Below, piece after piece: positions 24,616 to 38,162 of a stretch of DNA of 64,000 nucleotides. Numbering within the stretch: the stretch's first letter is position 1; each line of letters opens with the position of its first letter. The notes under the pieces were generated by a model. It did no database searches, was not told the DNA's origin, and worked only from the letters and a program-made list of their open reading frames with translations. The translations under genes were made by a program, and so were the position numbers. Source of the stretch: Coccinella septempunctata (lineage: Eukaryota > Arthropoda > Insecta > Coleoptera > Coccinellidae); NCBI RefSeq assembly GCF_907165205.1, contig NC_058193.1, positions 38,519,021 to 38,583,020 on the forward strand, given 5' to 3'.

Positions 24616-27600
24616 GAAGAGATTCGACATTATGATAAAATACAGAAACTTTGACGTGGAATGGGCAACATAGCGTTGATTTAAAAACCAAAAATGTTTT
24701 GGCAAGCGTTATAACCCCACATTTTCGTACTATACAGAGCGAAATGTGTCAAATTTCCATGGCCAACCGAGTGCTAAAATAAAAGTGAATGGAGTATAGA
24801 TATCAAATTATTATTTACCTACCCAGTCATTCAATTTAAACTCTTTCAGACATGTAAGAAATTTTCTATTCGAAATGTTATCCGCCACAGTTCGCCAAAT
24901 TCATTACACTCGTTAAGAACCTCGTAATAATAGCAATTGGATGCTTCATTCGAAATAATGATCTTGCAGTTGCCCCTTGACAAGGTGCTCTGACGACGGT
25001 TATGTAAATGCGCCAAAATTGCGACTTCCCAGGTAGCTCGCGCCAAAAAACAATTTAAAACTGCCGGGATCAGGTCCGGAACCCCAATAATAATCAAATT
25101 ATGCAAATGGCTGCCCGGTCTTTTATTAGACCTCCAACGCCCCCGAATTATTTATTAATGACAGTAACTTTCGAATAATCTGAAATTTGAGGCCGAAATT
25201 CGTACGATATTGTTCGTAACTTTAGCAGGTGGACCGATGAATACGCACAACTTTAAGTTATCGCAATTTATTCCCCAATTTCGAGTTCGGAAAATTGCGT
25301 GTTGGCGTAAACAACTCGAATAGTAAGTCGATGCAAAGTAGGCCGGGATGTATGCGATGGCAACCAGGGCAATATCGGTTGCTTTTATTGGCTGAGGGTG
25401 AAATTAATTGTTATTTGCTGTGGCTCGTCGACTTCCTTGATTATGAGGTACGGGAAAAGTTGAAAGGGTACTGGGGTATATTAATACTAATTTATTCCGA
25501 TAACATGCATTTGAATATTCAATTCCAGAGTGGAAATACGCCTTCAACCGGAGAGAATTTATATTTCCAGGGCTTCCAACGGTACAATTAATTGCCCTTG
25601 AACGTGGTTAGAAGGTTCTTTCGAACTTTTCCAACCCCTCTTTTTTGTTTGTCATTCAAGACAACCGCTGGGTCAAGTCATTTTAAACGAGGTCAATTGA
25701 GATCGAAACCATGGTCAGCATCTGCTCTTCTTCGGTGGAACGTTCTCCATTTCGTTGTCTTGGCGATGGCAAATTGGTTGGCTGATCATTTAAGATCGTA
25801 ACACTTGTCAATATTAATATCAACAGGTATAGTATGCATCTTAATTTAATCTTATTATTGATTCATTCTCTCATTATAATAATAATAATGAGAATATCTG
25901 AGATAAAGGTAAGTAAAGGCCGCAAGGCTAAAGTCAAATAATGCGAAACACGTGGTATGATTATGTTCATCAGTTTCTTCCTTCTCCTTCATTGTGCATC
26001 CGAAGTACGGAACCAGAATCGACGACTTAGCATTCACATTCTCTCCATGTTTCGAGTCCACCTACCTCACAGTGTCACCCTAGACGTCATTAGGGCCTTT
26101 TTGATGATTTCCCTCCTCCACAGACGAGGCATTGTACCCTATTAACTTTCCGTTGAAGAGATGTGTTGCAATCTAGAGTAAAAGCTTTCCTTTGCTGCTC
26201 ATCAGCTGGGAATTGTCGCATCAAGAAAATACGTTTTTTTTTTCAAAGGAGACAGAGCGTAAAGCGCTTGCTAGTTAATCAGCCAACTATTTCTACGTCA
26301 GACGTGAAAATATCGCAGGGAGTTGGAGAGTTTCTGTCCCATTTTTTCCGTTCCACACGAACGGAAGTATAATGGGTATAATTTTCTATGGAACAAGACG
26401 GAGGTTGCTCTGGGGACTAATCTCCGTTATACTTACATCTTCCATCTGAACTCTGAGCTGAAAGCTCGGATTCAGGCTCGTATTGAAATGAGGCACTGAT
26501 TATAGGAGGCGTCCAAAAATTCAACAACCTCCAAAAATTCTCATAGCTTCTAGAATGACTTTGTCTTCACTACTCCAGATTTTATAGTTGACATGTTTCT
26601 CCTCGAAGCTATCAAGAAACTGGCCCATGATGAGAATGAAAACATGAGGAAACTGCTCGCAAAGTTTCATTGTTATGCCTGCTCTCTAGTGTCCCTCATT
26701 CCATCGAATAGTCCAAGTCGGTAAACTATGCATCAAGTTCAGAAACTGCAGTTGACACCAACTTCCTCTTGTACACGATAACATGTTCGATCTTTACCAA
26801 CAATCTCTCGGGAAACGACTTCACAGCTGTCCAAACATTTCTGTGGCCACCCCTCTAAACTATCGAATCGATCAGATTCGATTTGAGCGGATGAGTTTGC
26901 TCAACAGGAGCTGAAAGTTAAAAAAGAATCGTATCGAAAAAAAATGGGACCTCGATCAGGAATTTCGTCATTTCTTCGAGCGAATGATATCGAAATTTGT
27001 GGAATGTTGGAATTCCTCACATTCTTGCTAACCTTATATGTTTAAAATTCCCTTAGCAGTCACAGAACCTTCGACTGCGCCCCAACCTTGACCTAAATTT
27101 CACAATTTCCGTCAAATGGTACAATAAATATCGCGGAGGCACATCGATTGAATTAGTGAAGATGAAATCTCCAATTGAATTTCAACCACAGCGTCCCAAG
27201 ATATCAATCTTTGGAGAGGTAAGGAGTTTGCCGCCCCCATTTTGCTCGGAAACACGTATACAGGGACTGTCGGAAGTAATGCCGAACGTGATTCTCGACT
27301 GGAGACAAAACCGACTGTAATTACAGTTCGGAGTTTTAGGATTTCACGTTTTGGAGCAGCAGATGACAGAGTTCAATAATGAAGGGGGACATATAAGAGA
27401 ATCTGGGTCTGTGAGTAAACTGTTGACCTGGAGTTGAAGCCAAAGGGTTTTTGGTGAAAAAAAATTTACTAAGTAATTGAGGTTGGTCGAGAGTTCATGC
27501 TCCATCTGAGCATTCTGAGATAGTCAATATTTGCCCCTTAAAAAAGCTGAAATCTTATTTGTCAGGGGAAAGAGTCAACCAACAAATAATGTATTTGCCA

Positions 27601-28080
27601 TTCTGAAATCCACGCGAAGCGGCTTCACTGCAATTTCTGATATGTTAATACGGCCATGCCTGGATCAGAATTGATGATCGACGCCTGACCGTCCAATCAA
27701 TCACCGCAGGACAAGTTTATTCCAGCAGGGCGTCTAATTTGCGTATGCCACCGAAGTCTCGTTATCCAAACGCTGGGAAGGATTTATAACGCCGCCCTGG
27801 CCGTAGGACATTCATCAAACCACAAGATGGGGCATCCATTCCCGGTCGATGGTAGGATGGGCACACGAAGAGGACACCAGGGATGACCGCAGGAATGCTC
27901 CAGACAGAATACTGAAAATACTTGATTCCAGCGCAAAAAGTAGATTGTCCTCCTTAATTTTTGAGCAGTGAATTTTGTAGATAACTGTCATGAAGCTAAC
28001 TGTCATCTGTCAAACTGGTATATTTGTTTGGTTGGCTACACTTGAACGCACAGAAGATGTTAATAATGAGTGTTGCGTGA
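24616..28080. other. No gene seen
   Basis: AT-rich sequence with unrecognised short frames. An (ATA/AAT)n microsatellite lies near 25876-25892. Confidence 0.5.
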
Positions 28081-29150
28081 TCATCATTCATTCATTAATT
28101 GCTGTATACCGTTACCGGGAATGAATCTACAAAAAGACATTAGAAAAAAAACAACAGACTTATAATTTCTTAGGGCTTATTGCGACTGTGTGCCCTCCTG
28201 TGACTGAAGAGACCCAACCGTGACCTACAGAACCTTCCACACTCCGGGCATGGATAGACACCAACCAGATCTGTCCACCGCTGTATTCTTCTCGTGTCTC
28301 CATTATAACTGTGCACCATAGACCTCCACTGTGACCTGTACAACGCTAGTTGCTCCCAGTTATGATTGGCATTAACTGATTTTAGGGATTGATGTAGTGT
28401 ATCCTGGCCTCCTGGTTTCCGGGCTCCCTCTGTCAATTCGCCATACAGAGCTATTTTGGGGAGTCTTGTGTCTTCCATCCTCAGAATGTGGCCGCTCCAT
28501 CTGAGTCGGGCCCTCGTTACATGAGTCTCAACTGTTGTACAACTCACGCGCTGCGAGACTTCTGCATTCGAAACTTTGTAGAAACATCTGATGTGCATTA
28601 TTTGTCTTAGATGACGTTGCTGCGTTTGTTCAAGCTGTTTAATGTGTCGCCTGAAGGGCGTCCAGCTTTCGCTTCCGTAAAGAAGCGTTGGGAGGACGAC
28701 TGATTTGTAAACAGATGTCTTGGCCGTCAGATTGAGGTCGTGATTTTGAAACACTCTGACCAGTAAAGGCGCTAACACGCAGCCTTGTTTTATCCCAAAG
28801 TTGGTTAAGAAATGGTCGGTTGTAGAGCCATTATGCTGTATTCTAGCGGTGTTGTTGGTATGACACACTGCTAAGAATTTTTCGGGTACTCCAAGGCGTC
28901 CCATGATTTTCCATAGCGCTCTCTGATTCACCGAGTCGAAGGCCTTACTTAAATAGATGTAGGCTGTACAGATCCTTGATTGTTGTTCACGGGCCTTCTC
29001 TTGTAGCTGTCGCAGTGTGAAAATTAGGTCCACCGTACCCCTGTAATCGTTGCAATTTGACGTATCGGCTTTGTTCTTATAGAGGTTGATAACTAAAGCA
29101 TCTCTGAAGTCTTGGCGTGAGCATAGAACACTTTCAACAACAATCCTTTT
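28081..29150 (-). pseudogene. LINE (non-LTR retrotransposon) reverse transcriptase, internally deleted
   Basis: Read on the minus strand, the frame is open from about 29150 to the stop near 28170. It has the start of an RT domain (DALVINLYKNKADTSN, NDYRG), a jump to LIFTLRQLQEKAREQ, motif A region SKAFDSVN, then LGVPEKFL and GIKQGCVLAPLL. It then jumps to VFQNHDLNL, LPTLLYGSESW, RARLRWSGHILRMED and a C-terminal zinc-finger-like CPECGRFC..H..H. Two segments are therefore missing: the fingers between NDYRG and TVDLI, and the palm with the FADD catalytic motif. The motif A Asp expected in AYIDLSKAFD is Tyr here. It is enzymatically dead, yet the frame survives both deletions. The 3' UTR matches that of the copy at 40 kb and ends in a GAAT/TGAA-type microsatellite (about 28081-28095), the kind of tail some LINEs carry instead of poly(A). 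Confidence 0.88.
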
Positions 29151-30459
29151 TCCCGAAATATCTAAACTACCGTTCCAAAGTTATATCGATGAGTTCCTAA
29201 CAAATACCCGTATATTCACAACCTCAACCACCTCTCTGAGCATACCCAAAGGCGATCCCACTGCCCTCCACTTCAAAGGACCGTGTAAGGATCCCGATAA
29301 AGCAGAAGAAAATGGGGTTAAATGTGGTAAATTTGCTGTCAGCACTGCTCCCAACCGGCCTCGAATCAATGGAGAGACGTCCGTCGAAATGGGCAATTGA
29401 ACGTTTGATTCGTCGAAATGGAATGGACTTCGGATTTATGTGTTTTACGAGACCGAGGAATCCGTTCTTTGTATTAGAATTGATCTCCTACCTGATATAT
29501 GTCATTTCGCGCAGCGCCATTCGGATCTCATCTTTGCGTCTAACAGAGAATCTGTCTTGACCCGGTCGGGGCTTATTGGATGAAGCGAACAAAGGGAGAG
29601 TCCGCAAGAAAAAAATTTCTGCCTACCGGAAGAATCTGAGGAATTGACGAAACGAAGGGGTCTTGAGAATTGAATGGCGAAGACGGCAAGATTTGTTACA
29701 TCTCGTGATTCAACAGAGGGAAATCTCATCGAAGGAGATTATTGTTTCACTGAAGGGTGCTTGGGCGTCAAACGCATATTTGGAGCCATCTCATGTTATA
29801 TTTCCACCAGCCTCATCTTTAGAAGCTTTATTCTGAAATATTCTCGACTTAGTTCGCCCAACGGAAGCGGAAAATTCCTCTGTAATAAGCTTTAAATAAT
29901 TTTCAATTATAAACTCATTAACAGGATACTAACTATGCATATAATTTTCTTCCAAACTCTCCATGCTTAGCACAATTATCCTTGGTAACCGTAGTTTCTA
30001 TTTATGCCTTTCGGTTGCATTAACTATTTAAAAATCCTCGATGGCTATTGAATTCTAGTGATAATAAATTTATATTCTATTTTCAAGGAAAGTGTTGACG
30101 TTATTTGGTAGTTTTTTCTGGATTTATTCTTTCATTTATGGTTTCTTCATAGAACACCTCAACTTCTAAAAATTCTGTGACAGTATCGAAACTTTATTTC
30201 AACTCTATGTGAAGTTGCAACATTTTCATCAACTTTGACACTCTAGTAGTTGTTCTGTGACGAAACCATCGATTTTATGCATGAAACACAGAAACAATTT
30301 CATAATTATATCAAAAAATTTAGTAGATTTTCTATAATATCACTTGAATTTGATAGCTGGCGCCTTTCCAAAGATGTTAAGTGATTAAAGAAACCGAAAG
30401 GTAGTAAAGATACAAGGAGAATTCGAAAAATTCGACAAAAAAATACGTTTCCATTATAT
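29151..30459. other. No gene seen
   Basis: Short frames overlapping on both strands; nothing recognised. Confidence 0.5.
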
Positions 30460-30902
30460 GTGAATATTTGTCGAGTATTCACGAGGTTGACAACCGTTTC
30501 TGAACTCGTCCATTGCATTATCTCTGCTGTCATAGACAAAGTGAAATATTTTCGAAACTTATTGCACAAGGAATCTAAATTATTTATTAATTTCAATGTT
30601 TTCGTTCACATCAGAATATCTGGTCTATCCCCGTATGCATTTTGCTGATTTTCATTCATGCAACAATATTTTCCATACGCGTCGTTGAAAAATTTATCAC
30701 CGAAATGCATGCTTGGTCATAGACATGCAATTTTCGAAATGACAGTCAGATTTTTAGACATCTCATCGAATTTCTCGAGTCTGTTCTCAACAATATTATT
30801 AATCATTAATCATCTCAACAATCGTGTAGTTATTGTTAACAAAATCAGACAATTTGAAGTAAGTGAATCAGTGCCCAGAATATTCTTCAATCATTTCTTA
30901 TC

Positions 30903-30931
30903 ATGGAAGCGAACCCAGATGTCTCAACCAG
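30903..30931 (+). other. Putative mini first exon, unit 1 (ATG to splice donor)
   Basis: ATGGAAGCG opens a 29-bp stretch ending CAACCAG before a strong GTAAGT donor. It is one base longer than its counterparts in units 2 and 3. TCAGT, an arthropod initiator-like motif, lies about 35 bp upstream. No downstream exon has been found. Confidence 0.25.
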
Positions 30932-31390
30932 GTAAGTTTACTCACATAATTCCTAAATCTGTATTATTAGAACCATGTGAATATTTTGTCGAGTATTCAC
31001 AAGGTTGACAACCGTTTCTGAATGCAAAGTGAAATATTTTCGAAACTTATTGCACAAGTAATCCAATTTATTTATTAATTTCAATGGGTTCGTTCACATC
31101 AGAATCTCTGATCTGTCCCCGTATGCATTCTGCATATTTTCATTTATGCAACAATATTTTCCGTACGCCTCGTTGAAAAATTCATCACCGAAATGCATGC
31201 TTGGTCATAGACATGCAATTTTCGAAATGACAGTCAGAGTTCTGGACATCGCATCGAATTTCTCGAGTCTGTTCTCAACAATATTATTAATCGTTAATCA
31301 TCTCAACAATCGTGTAGTTATTGTTAACAAAATCAGACAATTTGAAGTAAGTGAATCAGTGCCCAGAATATTCTTCAATCATTTCTTATC

Positions 31391-31418
31391 ATGGAAGCGT
31401 ACACGATGTCCCAATCAG
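31391..31418 (+). other. Putative mini first exon, unit 2
   Basis: A 28-bp ATG-to-donor stretch in phase 1 would encode MEAYTMSQS. It is the equivalent of 30903-30931 and 31909-31936. Confidence 0.25.
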
Positions 31419-31908
31419 GTAAGTTTACTCACATAATTCTTAGATCTGTATTATTAGAACCATGTGAATATTTTGTCGAGTATTCACAAGGTTGACAACC
31501 GTTTCTGAACTAATCCATTGCATTATCTCTGTCATAGAATGCAAAGTGAAATATTATCGAAACTTATTGCACCAGGAATCCAAATTATGTATTAATTTCA
31601 ATGGGTTCGTTCACATCAAAATCTCTGGTCTGTCCTTGTATGCATTCCTCTTATTTTCATCCATACAACAATATTTTCCATACGCGTCGTTGAAAAATTC
31701 ATCACCGAAATGCATGCTTGCACATAGACATGCAATTTTCGAAATGACAGTTCAGAGTTCTGGACATCGCATCGAATTTCTCGAGTCTGTTCTCAACAAT
31801 ATTATTAATCGTTAATCATCTCAACAATCGTGTAGTTATTGTTAACAAAATCAGACAATTTGAAATAAGTGAATCAGTGCCCAGAATATTCTTCAATCAT
31901 TTCTTATC

Positions 31909-31936
31909 ATGGAAGCGTACCAGAAGTCTCAACCAG
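31909..31936 (+). other. Putative mini first exon, unit 3
   Basis: A 28-bp ATG-to-donor stretch in phase 1 would encode MEAYQKSQP. The GTAAGTTAAC donor is retained. Confidence 0.25.
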
Positions 31937-31985
31937 GTAAGTTAACTCACATAATTCTTAGATATGTGATATTAGAACCAACATT

Positions 31986-34900
31986 TTAATAAGGTGAAGT
32001 ATGAAATCTTCTAAATACGAGCATGAAAAAATTTCAAGGAACTCAGTTTCGTTACGATATAAAAGACAGGCTTATAGTGAAAATTCAGTAATTGGTGGTA
32101 GGTATCACTATTGACTAATGCAAAGTGTATTTTATAGAAATTGATACAATTCAATCGAACTTGAGGAAATGTAAGATGAGATAAGATAAATATAATCTCG
32201 AGTGGTATTAGTAGTATTGCACCAAAAAATGATAGGTCAAAATTTATAATTGGAGAAAATCAAACTGTCCGTATCCATGGTTACATCGTTGAAAACACCA
32301 ACTTCGTAGATAAATCGTTATAGACAGTTGGTGTTTTTGCGATTATACTAGTTGTGAATTTTCAGATATTGTGGAAATTTTGATAAGTAAGTGTGAAATA
32401 GTCGTTTTAATACTTCATCCTTGCCTGGCGGAATGATCGCTATAATTCAAGAAATTTAACTGCTCGTGATAGAGAATTTATGCATGATACATATAAATGG
32501 TAATCCTTAATCATATGGTGGGGTTGCAACTGGAGCTGGAGAGTTATCCAGCGGAGAACTTTATAGCACATAAAAGAGATATCTCCCGGGCATTTACGAA
32601 TCAGTAAGGTTTTCAGCAACTCCATCAATTAGCTGATTGAACTATATCATATCCCCTGCGAAAAATCCGAAAAATTTCCAGATTGAAAAAGAAGAATTCG
32701 GACGTAGTTAATCACTCCGGGACGTACATTGTTGAACACCAATTACGTGTATCATCTGGAACAGCGTGAAACAGTGAAAAACCCTGAGAATTCCTACATT
32801 CCACAACAGATGTGTTTTTCCGTTTTTCTGTCCGCAGCCTCATCCATCTAACTTAAAACTCAATAATTGGCAATCGTTTCAACCGCCCCCGCATCCTATA
32901 CAGGGCGAATGTTCGCCAATTTTCGGATTCTATTCAATCCGGCATCATTCATTTCTCGCATTCCTTTGATTCGTGGTCATCTTCAGAGGGGGTGATTTTT
33001 TGATCCCCAAAAGTTTTATCGATGAACGCTGTCGGAAATTAATCAGCTACGATTGTATTTGGGCAAAGGTGGAACGTGAAAGTGAGGAGGGAGAAATTTT
33101 TACTTGATGGGAAAATATCTGACGATTGTTCATTATTATTTTCGAGAGAGCATAAGATACAGATTTCATTCAATATTCAGTAAAACAGTTTAACTATCAG
33201 GGTTTTCTCGAAATTGTGAACACTGACAAATGGAAAGACACCAATGAACCTTCTGATACCTCCTGTCGTATCCTTCGCAATTCGTAAGGAACTCGTATGG
33301 ATTCAGAGTACAGCCATAAATACCAAGAAAGCTACACTATCATAAATTCCGTATCAAATACACCTTCCCGATAAAAACGGCGAGGAACTGATACCGTATA
33401 AAAATGGACGTAACGGAAAGGTAGTCCTGATATAAATTTATATTTCATATGGATCTGTATTTCCCGATACAGTCGAAGGCGCAGAATAATGCAATAGAGC
33501 CGTACTAGATTCAGATTTGAATCGTTTCCTTTCAGGGTATCGAGTTCCCACCTGAAATGTATGAATAAGTAATAAACCTGCAGATTCCTCGTGCCGGAAT
33601 GGGAAAATTGCGAATTTCAAATTATAGTTTTATGATTTCGGGAACTGCCGACGCTTCTCCTTATAGTCGGAGATTATGCGGAATAGATTTATGTCTATTG
33701 CTTGTTCGAGAGAACTTACGAATAATCTAGATGGCAAATTTGTATTTTCAGAGTCGAATATCCAGTGAAGCATCTTTGTAATTTTCAATAACGTTTCATC
33801 TAACTTGTAGGAGAATAAGATATGATAATTGGATAAGTCCTCATATTCTGAAGAAGTGAATGGCAATAGTGAAATTTGCATGTTTTAGAAATCCTATGAG
33901 TCCAATCTAATTGGCTATGTTGAAAAAGATAGAAGGAGGATGAGATCTATATAGAACATAACGTTTTCAAGTGGTGGCATCTAACTCCGTCCTTCTGCAT
34001 CATCATTCTTGGCCAATTTGCCACCTAATCCAGCAGATTCCACCATCGATCGATCGGAATTAAATTGCCATGGTAGTGCGAGTAGAATAGAACCCACTGA
34101 GTTTCAATCTGTACATACCGATTTTCTTCAGCGCTCTCAAAACTTCCGAATTTATTCGTGCCTTGTTAAATTTCAATTTGGAGCCAGGCATTTACTCTGA
34201 TGAATTGCTTCAGCTCCTCTCTGCCCCATCTCGAGTGCATTTCTGAAGTTATTCTCGTAATCTACTCTTATTAATAATATAGATGCTTCTCATCCATGCC
34301 TGTGATGAATAGTCGACTGGGATAACCTGAAAATGGCTGTTAGATGGATGAAAATTAATGCCTGTGTTCAAAGACTAGGATATCCTGTCTTCATTATATT
34401 CTTATCGGAAGATCCATTAGTGGATCGATGTTTTACCATGGATATTTCGAGTTTGAGAAATGCTTACTGTAAACCGAGAAAACTTTTATCGATAAAGTAA
34501 CGAAAAAACTTGAAATATTCATATTAATTCTCTCAACTCTCCGAACGTTCAAGAAAATAAAATAAACCACAGAATGGCGTGACTGCTGTGTATAGTATCG
34601 ATAACGATAAACCGTTAATCCAGGATCAGGTGGCGTTCCACTTTTCCGATGAAGAAAATATAGGGCATTTTCGTATTTAGAATACCACTCGATGAGGTTC
34701 AGGGTCGGGTGTATACTCCGATTATGTCGGGATTTTATGTACCTTAATGTGTGTGTACTTCATCGATTCAGTTGGTAGCACGACAAGGTAATGGCTATAA
34801 TTTTCGATGACAGTACGATGTCGATGAAATGTTCGATACACCTCTAATGGCACTTGTGGGAGCTTGGCGTGGGGTGAAAATTCATTCTTGATTTTCCCCG

Positions 34901-37900
34901 TTGAGTTTGGTTTATTATTTTTGAATGATGAATAATGGAATCGAGCACGAATGGGAATTATGACTCTCGACACTGAAATTTTTACAGTTTACGTGTCGAT
35001 ATATTTGGTATTGCAGAAACATGAGAATGATGAATCGGTGAAGGTCGTGATTTTTCTGCAGGTACTGAATCGTACGAATTCTTATTTTTAATGTTTTGTA
35101 ACTGCATTTTAGAAGGTTGAAAATTATGTTTTATACTCGGGGAAACCCTCGTAAAGTTGATCTGGTACAAATGGAATGTGAAAAAGGAAATTAGCACTCT
35201 GTCTAATCCCCCATTTGAATTCAGCCTAATTCTTCATATAAAAGAGTGGAGGATAAGCCTCGTGCTTAACCCATCTTTTTGAACATTCATTTTTTATGGG
35301 ATTTCTGTCGCTGAGTTGAAATGGAAAGCACGTTCAGTTGTTTCTTCTTGATTATTCAACACAAAATTAATTTCACGAAACTCTTACTGAATCTCAATGA
35401 GAAACTTTCATTTCTGAAGGAATAATTGGAGAGAATCTCATTTCCATATTATCAATCAATAGTGGTTAATTGATTTTGCGTCCATAAAATGTGCCTTTTC
35501 TGCTACAACTTCGAGGAAACCTCAAGAACACCAATGGAAACACATAAGTCCTTCGGAATGATGTGTCACTTCACCTCCATTCCTGTTTGAACATTGAAAA
35601 TTGACGGCTATAGGGATTTTAACACAAAAGGTAATACTCTATGTGAAACTTTATTATTCAACACTTGATGAGAGTTCCTGGAGAATACAGTTGGACGAAC
35701 ACAAATGCCAACACTCACACTCAATAACCCCCCATAAACTATTTCAATTTTGTGTTCGTATAAACCAACAACTTGCCGCTGACGGGGTGAAAATTATCAA
35801 AGAATACTATCCTAAATGTACCGAATTCCATTCCTATTTAGGGCCTGTCTGAAATAACCCAGCTGGCACGCTCCATATCTCCCGTCTTTCCTACGTAAAT
35901 AACATCCAGTCCAGGCCTCCACTACGGCCTTCACTAAATTCCCTTATATCTCATCATTTTCAACATGGCAATCGGATTCAATTAGATCCAGGATCACGGC
36001 CTGAGTTCTCTGTATTCACCTTGACGCATGGTCAAGGGAATCATCGAATATGTAACATCTTTCTGCGATCCAGAAGAAGGGGTTGGTAGGGGAAAGATTC
36101 CTGGGGGATCAGAATATGCTTTTCTCACGTTTTTTAGATCTTGAAACCTTCGGGCATTGGACGAAATACTGAAGGAGGAATACAGGAAATATGAGTCGAA
36201 GGAAGGTATGAAGGTCAACAAGCTACACCTTATTTTGAATGAAGATTTCAACGGTTGCATCAGATTCATTTCTTGTCTCTCTTGTAGTTGAAGGACCGAC
36301 CTCCTGGCTGTTTGAACGGCAATAAATTCGGAAATTATTACCGAAAGCAAGAAAAGTAGACGGCCAAAAACGAAAACGCCAAATCGCTGGTAATTTCACG
36401 TCGAAAAGGGTCTAACGAAAGCTTGTAAAACAGGGGAAGGCAGACGTGTTTTTGTTGAATACTTTTTCACGCAACGGCAAAAAATACGTTATCCCCTGAG
36501 GGAAGCTTGTAACTATTACGGTTCAGTATTCACATAAATCCACCTTTTTTTTTTGGTCCTGTGATGTTCTCCAGCTAATTATACATTCTCCCGTTTTGTT
36601 TTCACGTTTCGTTGTTGTCATGTCAGGCCGGGGGATTGATTAGGGAAACCACAAACCGCATACCCTTGAATTGTGGGAAATGGTGGAAGCCATCCTGATA
36701 TTCGGCGATATAGAACTTGCTTCAACCTTTCGTGGACCAGCAGAAGTTACTGCAATAACTGGGGAAGTGGGATGAAGTTAAAGATACCTTCAGAGTGATG
36801 ACAAGAGGATAAAACTGATAAAAGCTTCATTCGCATGGCTCGCACATATCAACCGCAATCGATTTCACCCCTAAGTGGAGATGAGCCAGAGGAAAACGAA
36901 ACAATTCGATAACCAACCGCGGAAATTCTGGATAACATCTCACCATAACCCGAACAAGGACAATTTACAGACCAAACATTCCCCCAGCCACCTCGAGGTA
37001 CACCTATAATTGAATTTCCTCCAGCCGTGAAAACGGGGATAGTTATCCTCGATACTCCAAAACTTCTGCTAACGAAATAAACTCACGTGCAATAGGCAAT
37101 GAATAAAACATAACGTAGTGTTACGTGTATGTGTCCTCTTCAACTTCAAGAAGTGCTACAGGACCAGCCTAGAACGGATATGGTCTCCGCTTATTCGGAA
37201 AATTTGGAAGGAGCCTGCGGAAATGAACATCTTTGATGAACTTGGGATGGATTCAAGGAAGAAGGGTCCTTGGGGAGTGATGTGTAATCGTGTTAGAATA
37301 AGAAATGTAAGAGGGTCTCGCTGATAAAGTATAATTTGCTGGTAGAGGTGTGTGAAGTTCTGATCTTCAGGAAACAGCAAGCTGTCTTGCTGGTAGGGGA
37401 GAGGAGACTATTGAATTACGAAGATTATGTCTATATGGGTCTTTGGCAGCCTCTTGTCCCCTTGCTCCAGCAACTAATCGAGAACTCGGAATATCATCGG
37501 ACTTTCGGATTGGAAATCCAATAATTCAACCAACAATCCCTTCCATTCATCGCAGTCATCAGTCGACTCTTCAGCGTTAATTCCTCCCTTTCAGAATCCC
37601 CCCCAGTGGAAGTCGAAGAATCGCCGAAGATATAAACTCTGCCAACCCGGTTTCGAGCAGTCACTCATTCGAATTATCGAACTTGTTAAAGCGTGAATTT
37701 GTCGAAAAGATTCAACCGGCCTTAACTCGGGTATTGGGCTAATGGCCCTGCTTAGAGATTAACTGCAGTTTCTTCAATTAAATGGTAGCACCTGTCTCAC
37801 TCGGAATTTCGCCGCCTTCGACTTCAAATTGGAACTGAGAATGAAAAAATTCAAGTTGATACTTTACACATTCGAATTGGGAATAATGAATTTCATATTG

Positions 37901-38095
37901 AAAAAAAATTGCTGCTGATATGTCCGAGTAGCGGCTACACTTTTTGGGAAATTTCGTCCATGTGATTTGGACATTTTCCGCTTGGAATCTGGAGTTTTTC
38001 TCATTTTTTGACAACTTTGATTTTATTATCTTCACTACTCTTTCGCTTGGGCCTTCTTTCAACGTATTTTTTAGGCAATAAGCGTCCAGAGAATC
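31986..38095. other. No gene seen; one hairpin
   Basis: AT-rich sequence. Apart from the hairpin at 32292-32338 I find only unrecognised short frames (for example 35994-36350 minus, 118 codons, no domain recognised). Confidence 0.5.
32292..32338. repeat. Small hairpin
   Basis: AAAACACCAACTT and AGTTGGTGTTTTT form a perfect stem of about 12 bp around a ~20-nt loop, with weaker pairing outside. It could be a short MITE remnant or a structured RNA. Nothing further supports either. Confidence 0.5.
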
Positions 38096-38097
38096 TC

Positions 38098-38162
38098 ATG
38101 AAAGCGCGCCTAGGTTAGGCTAGGTTAGGTTAGGTTAGGTTAGGTTAATCACATGAAAGCGC
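38098..38162. repeat. Interstitial TTAGG tract bracketed by an 11-bp direct repeat
   Basis: About seven TTAGG-type units (38110-38147, one variant TAGGC) lie between two copies of CATGAAAGCGC (38098-38108 and 38152-38162). This is the second TTAGG tract in the window flanked by a duplication. Confidence 0.9.

Larger units (their letters stand above)
30460..31985 (+). repeat. Three tandem copies of a ~490-520-bp unit
   Basis: GTGAATATTTTGTCGAGTATT starts units at about 30460 (slightly diverged), 30977 and 31464. Each unit contains GAAATATT.TCGAAACTTATTGCAC, CAACAATATTTTCC, CCGAAATGCATGCTTG, a conserved TCTCGAGTCTGTTCTCAAC block, and ends TATCATGGAAGCG..CAG/GTAAGTT. Unit 2 lacks about 30 bp present in units 1 and 3. 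Divergence between units is low, so the amplification looks fairly recent. The open frames of 96-116 codons in the units are not recognisable proteins. Confidence 0.93.

Noticed and set aside
25553..25573. A frame encoding ENLYFQG, the TEV protease site, suggesting vector contamination
   Set aside because: Flanking sequence is ordinary AT-rich host DNA with no tag, linker or vector sequence; a seven-residue chance match.
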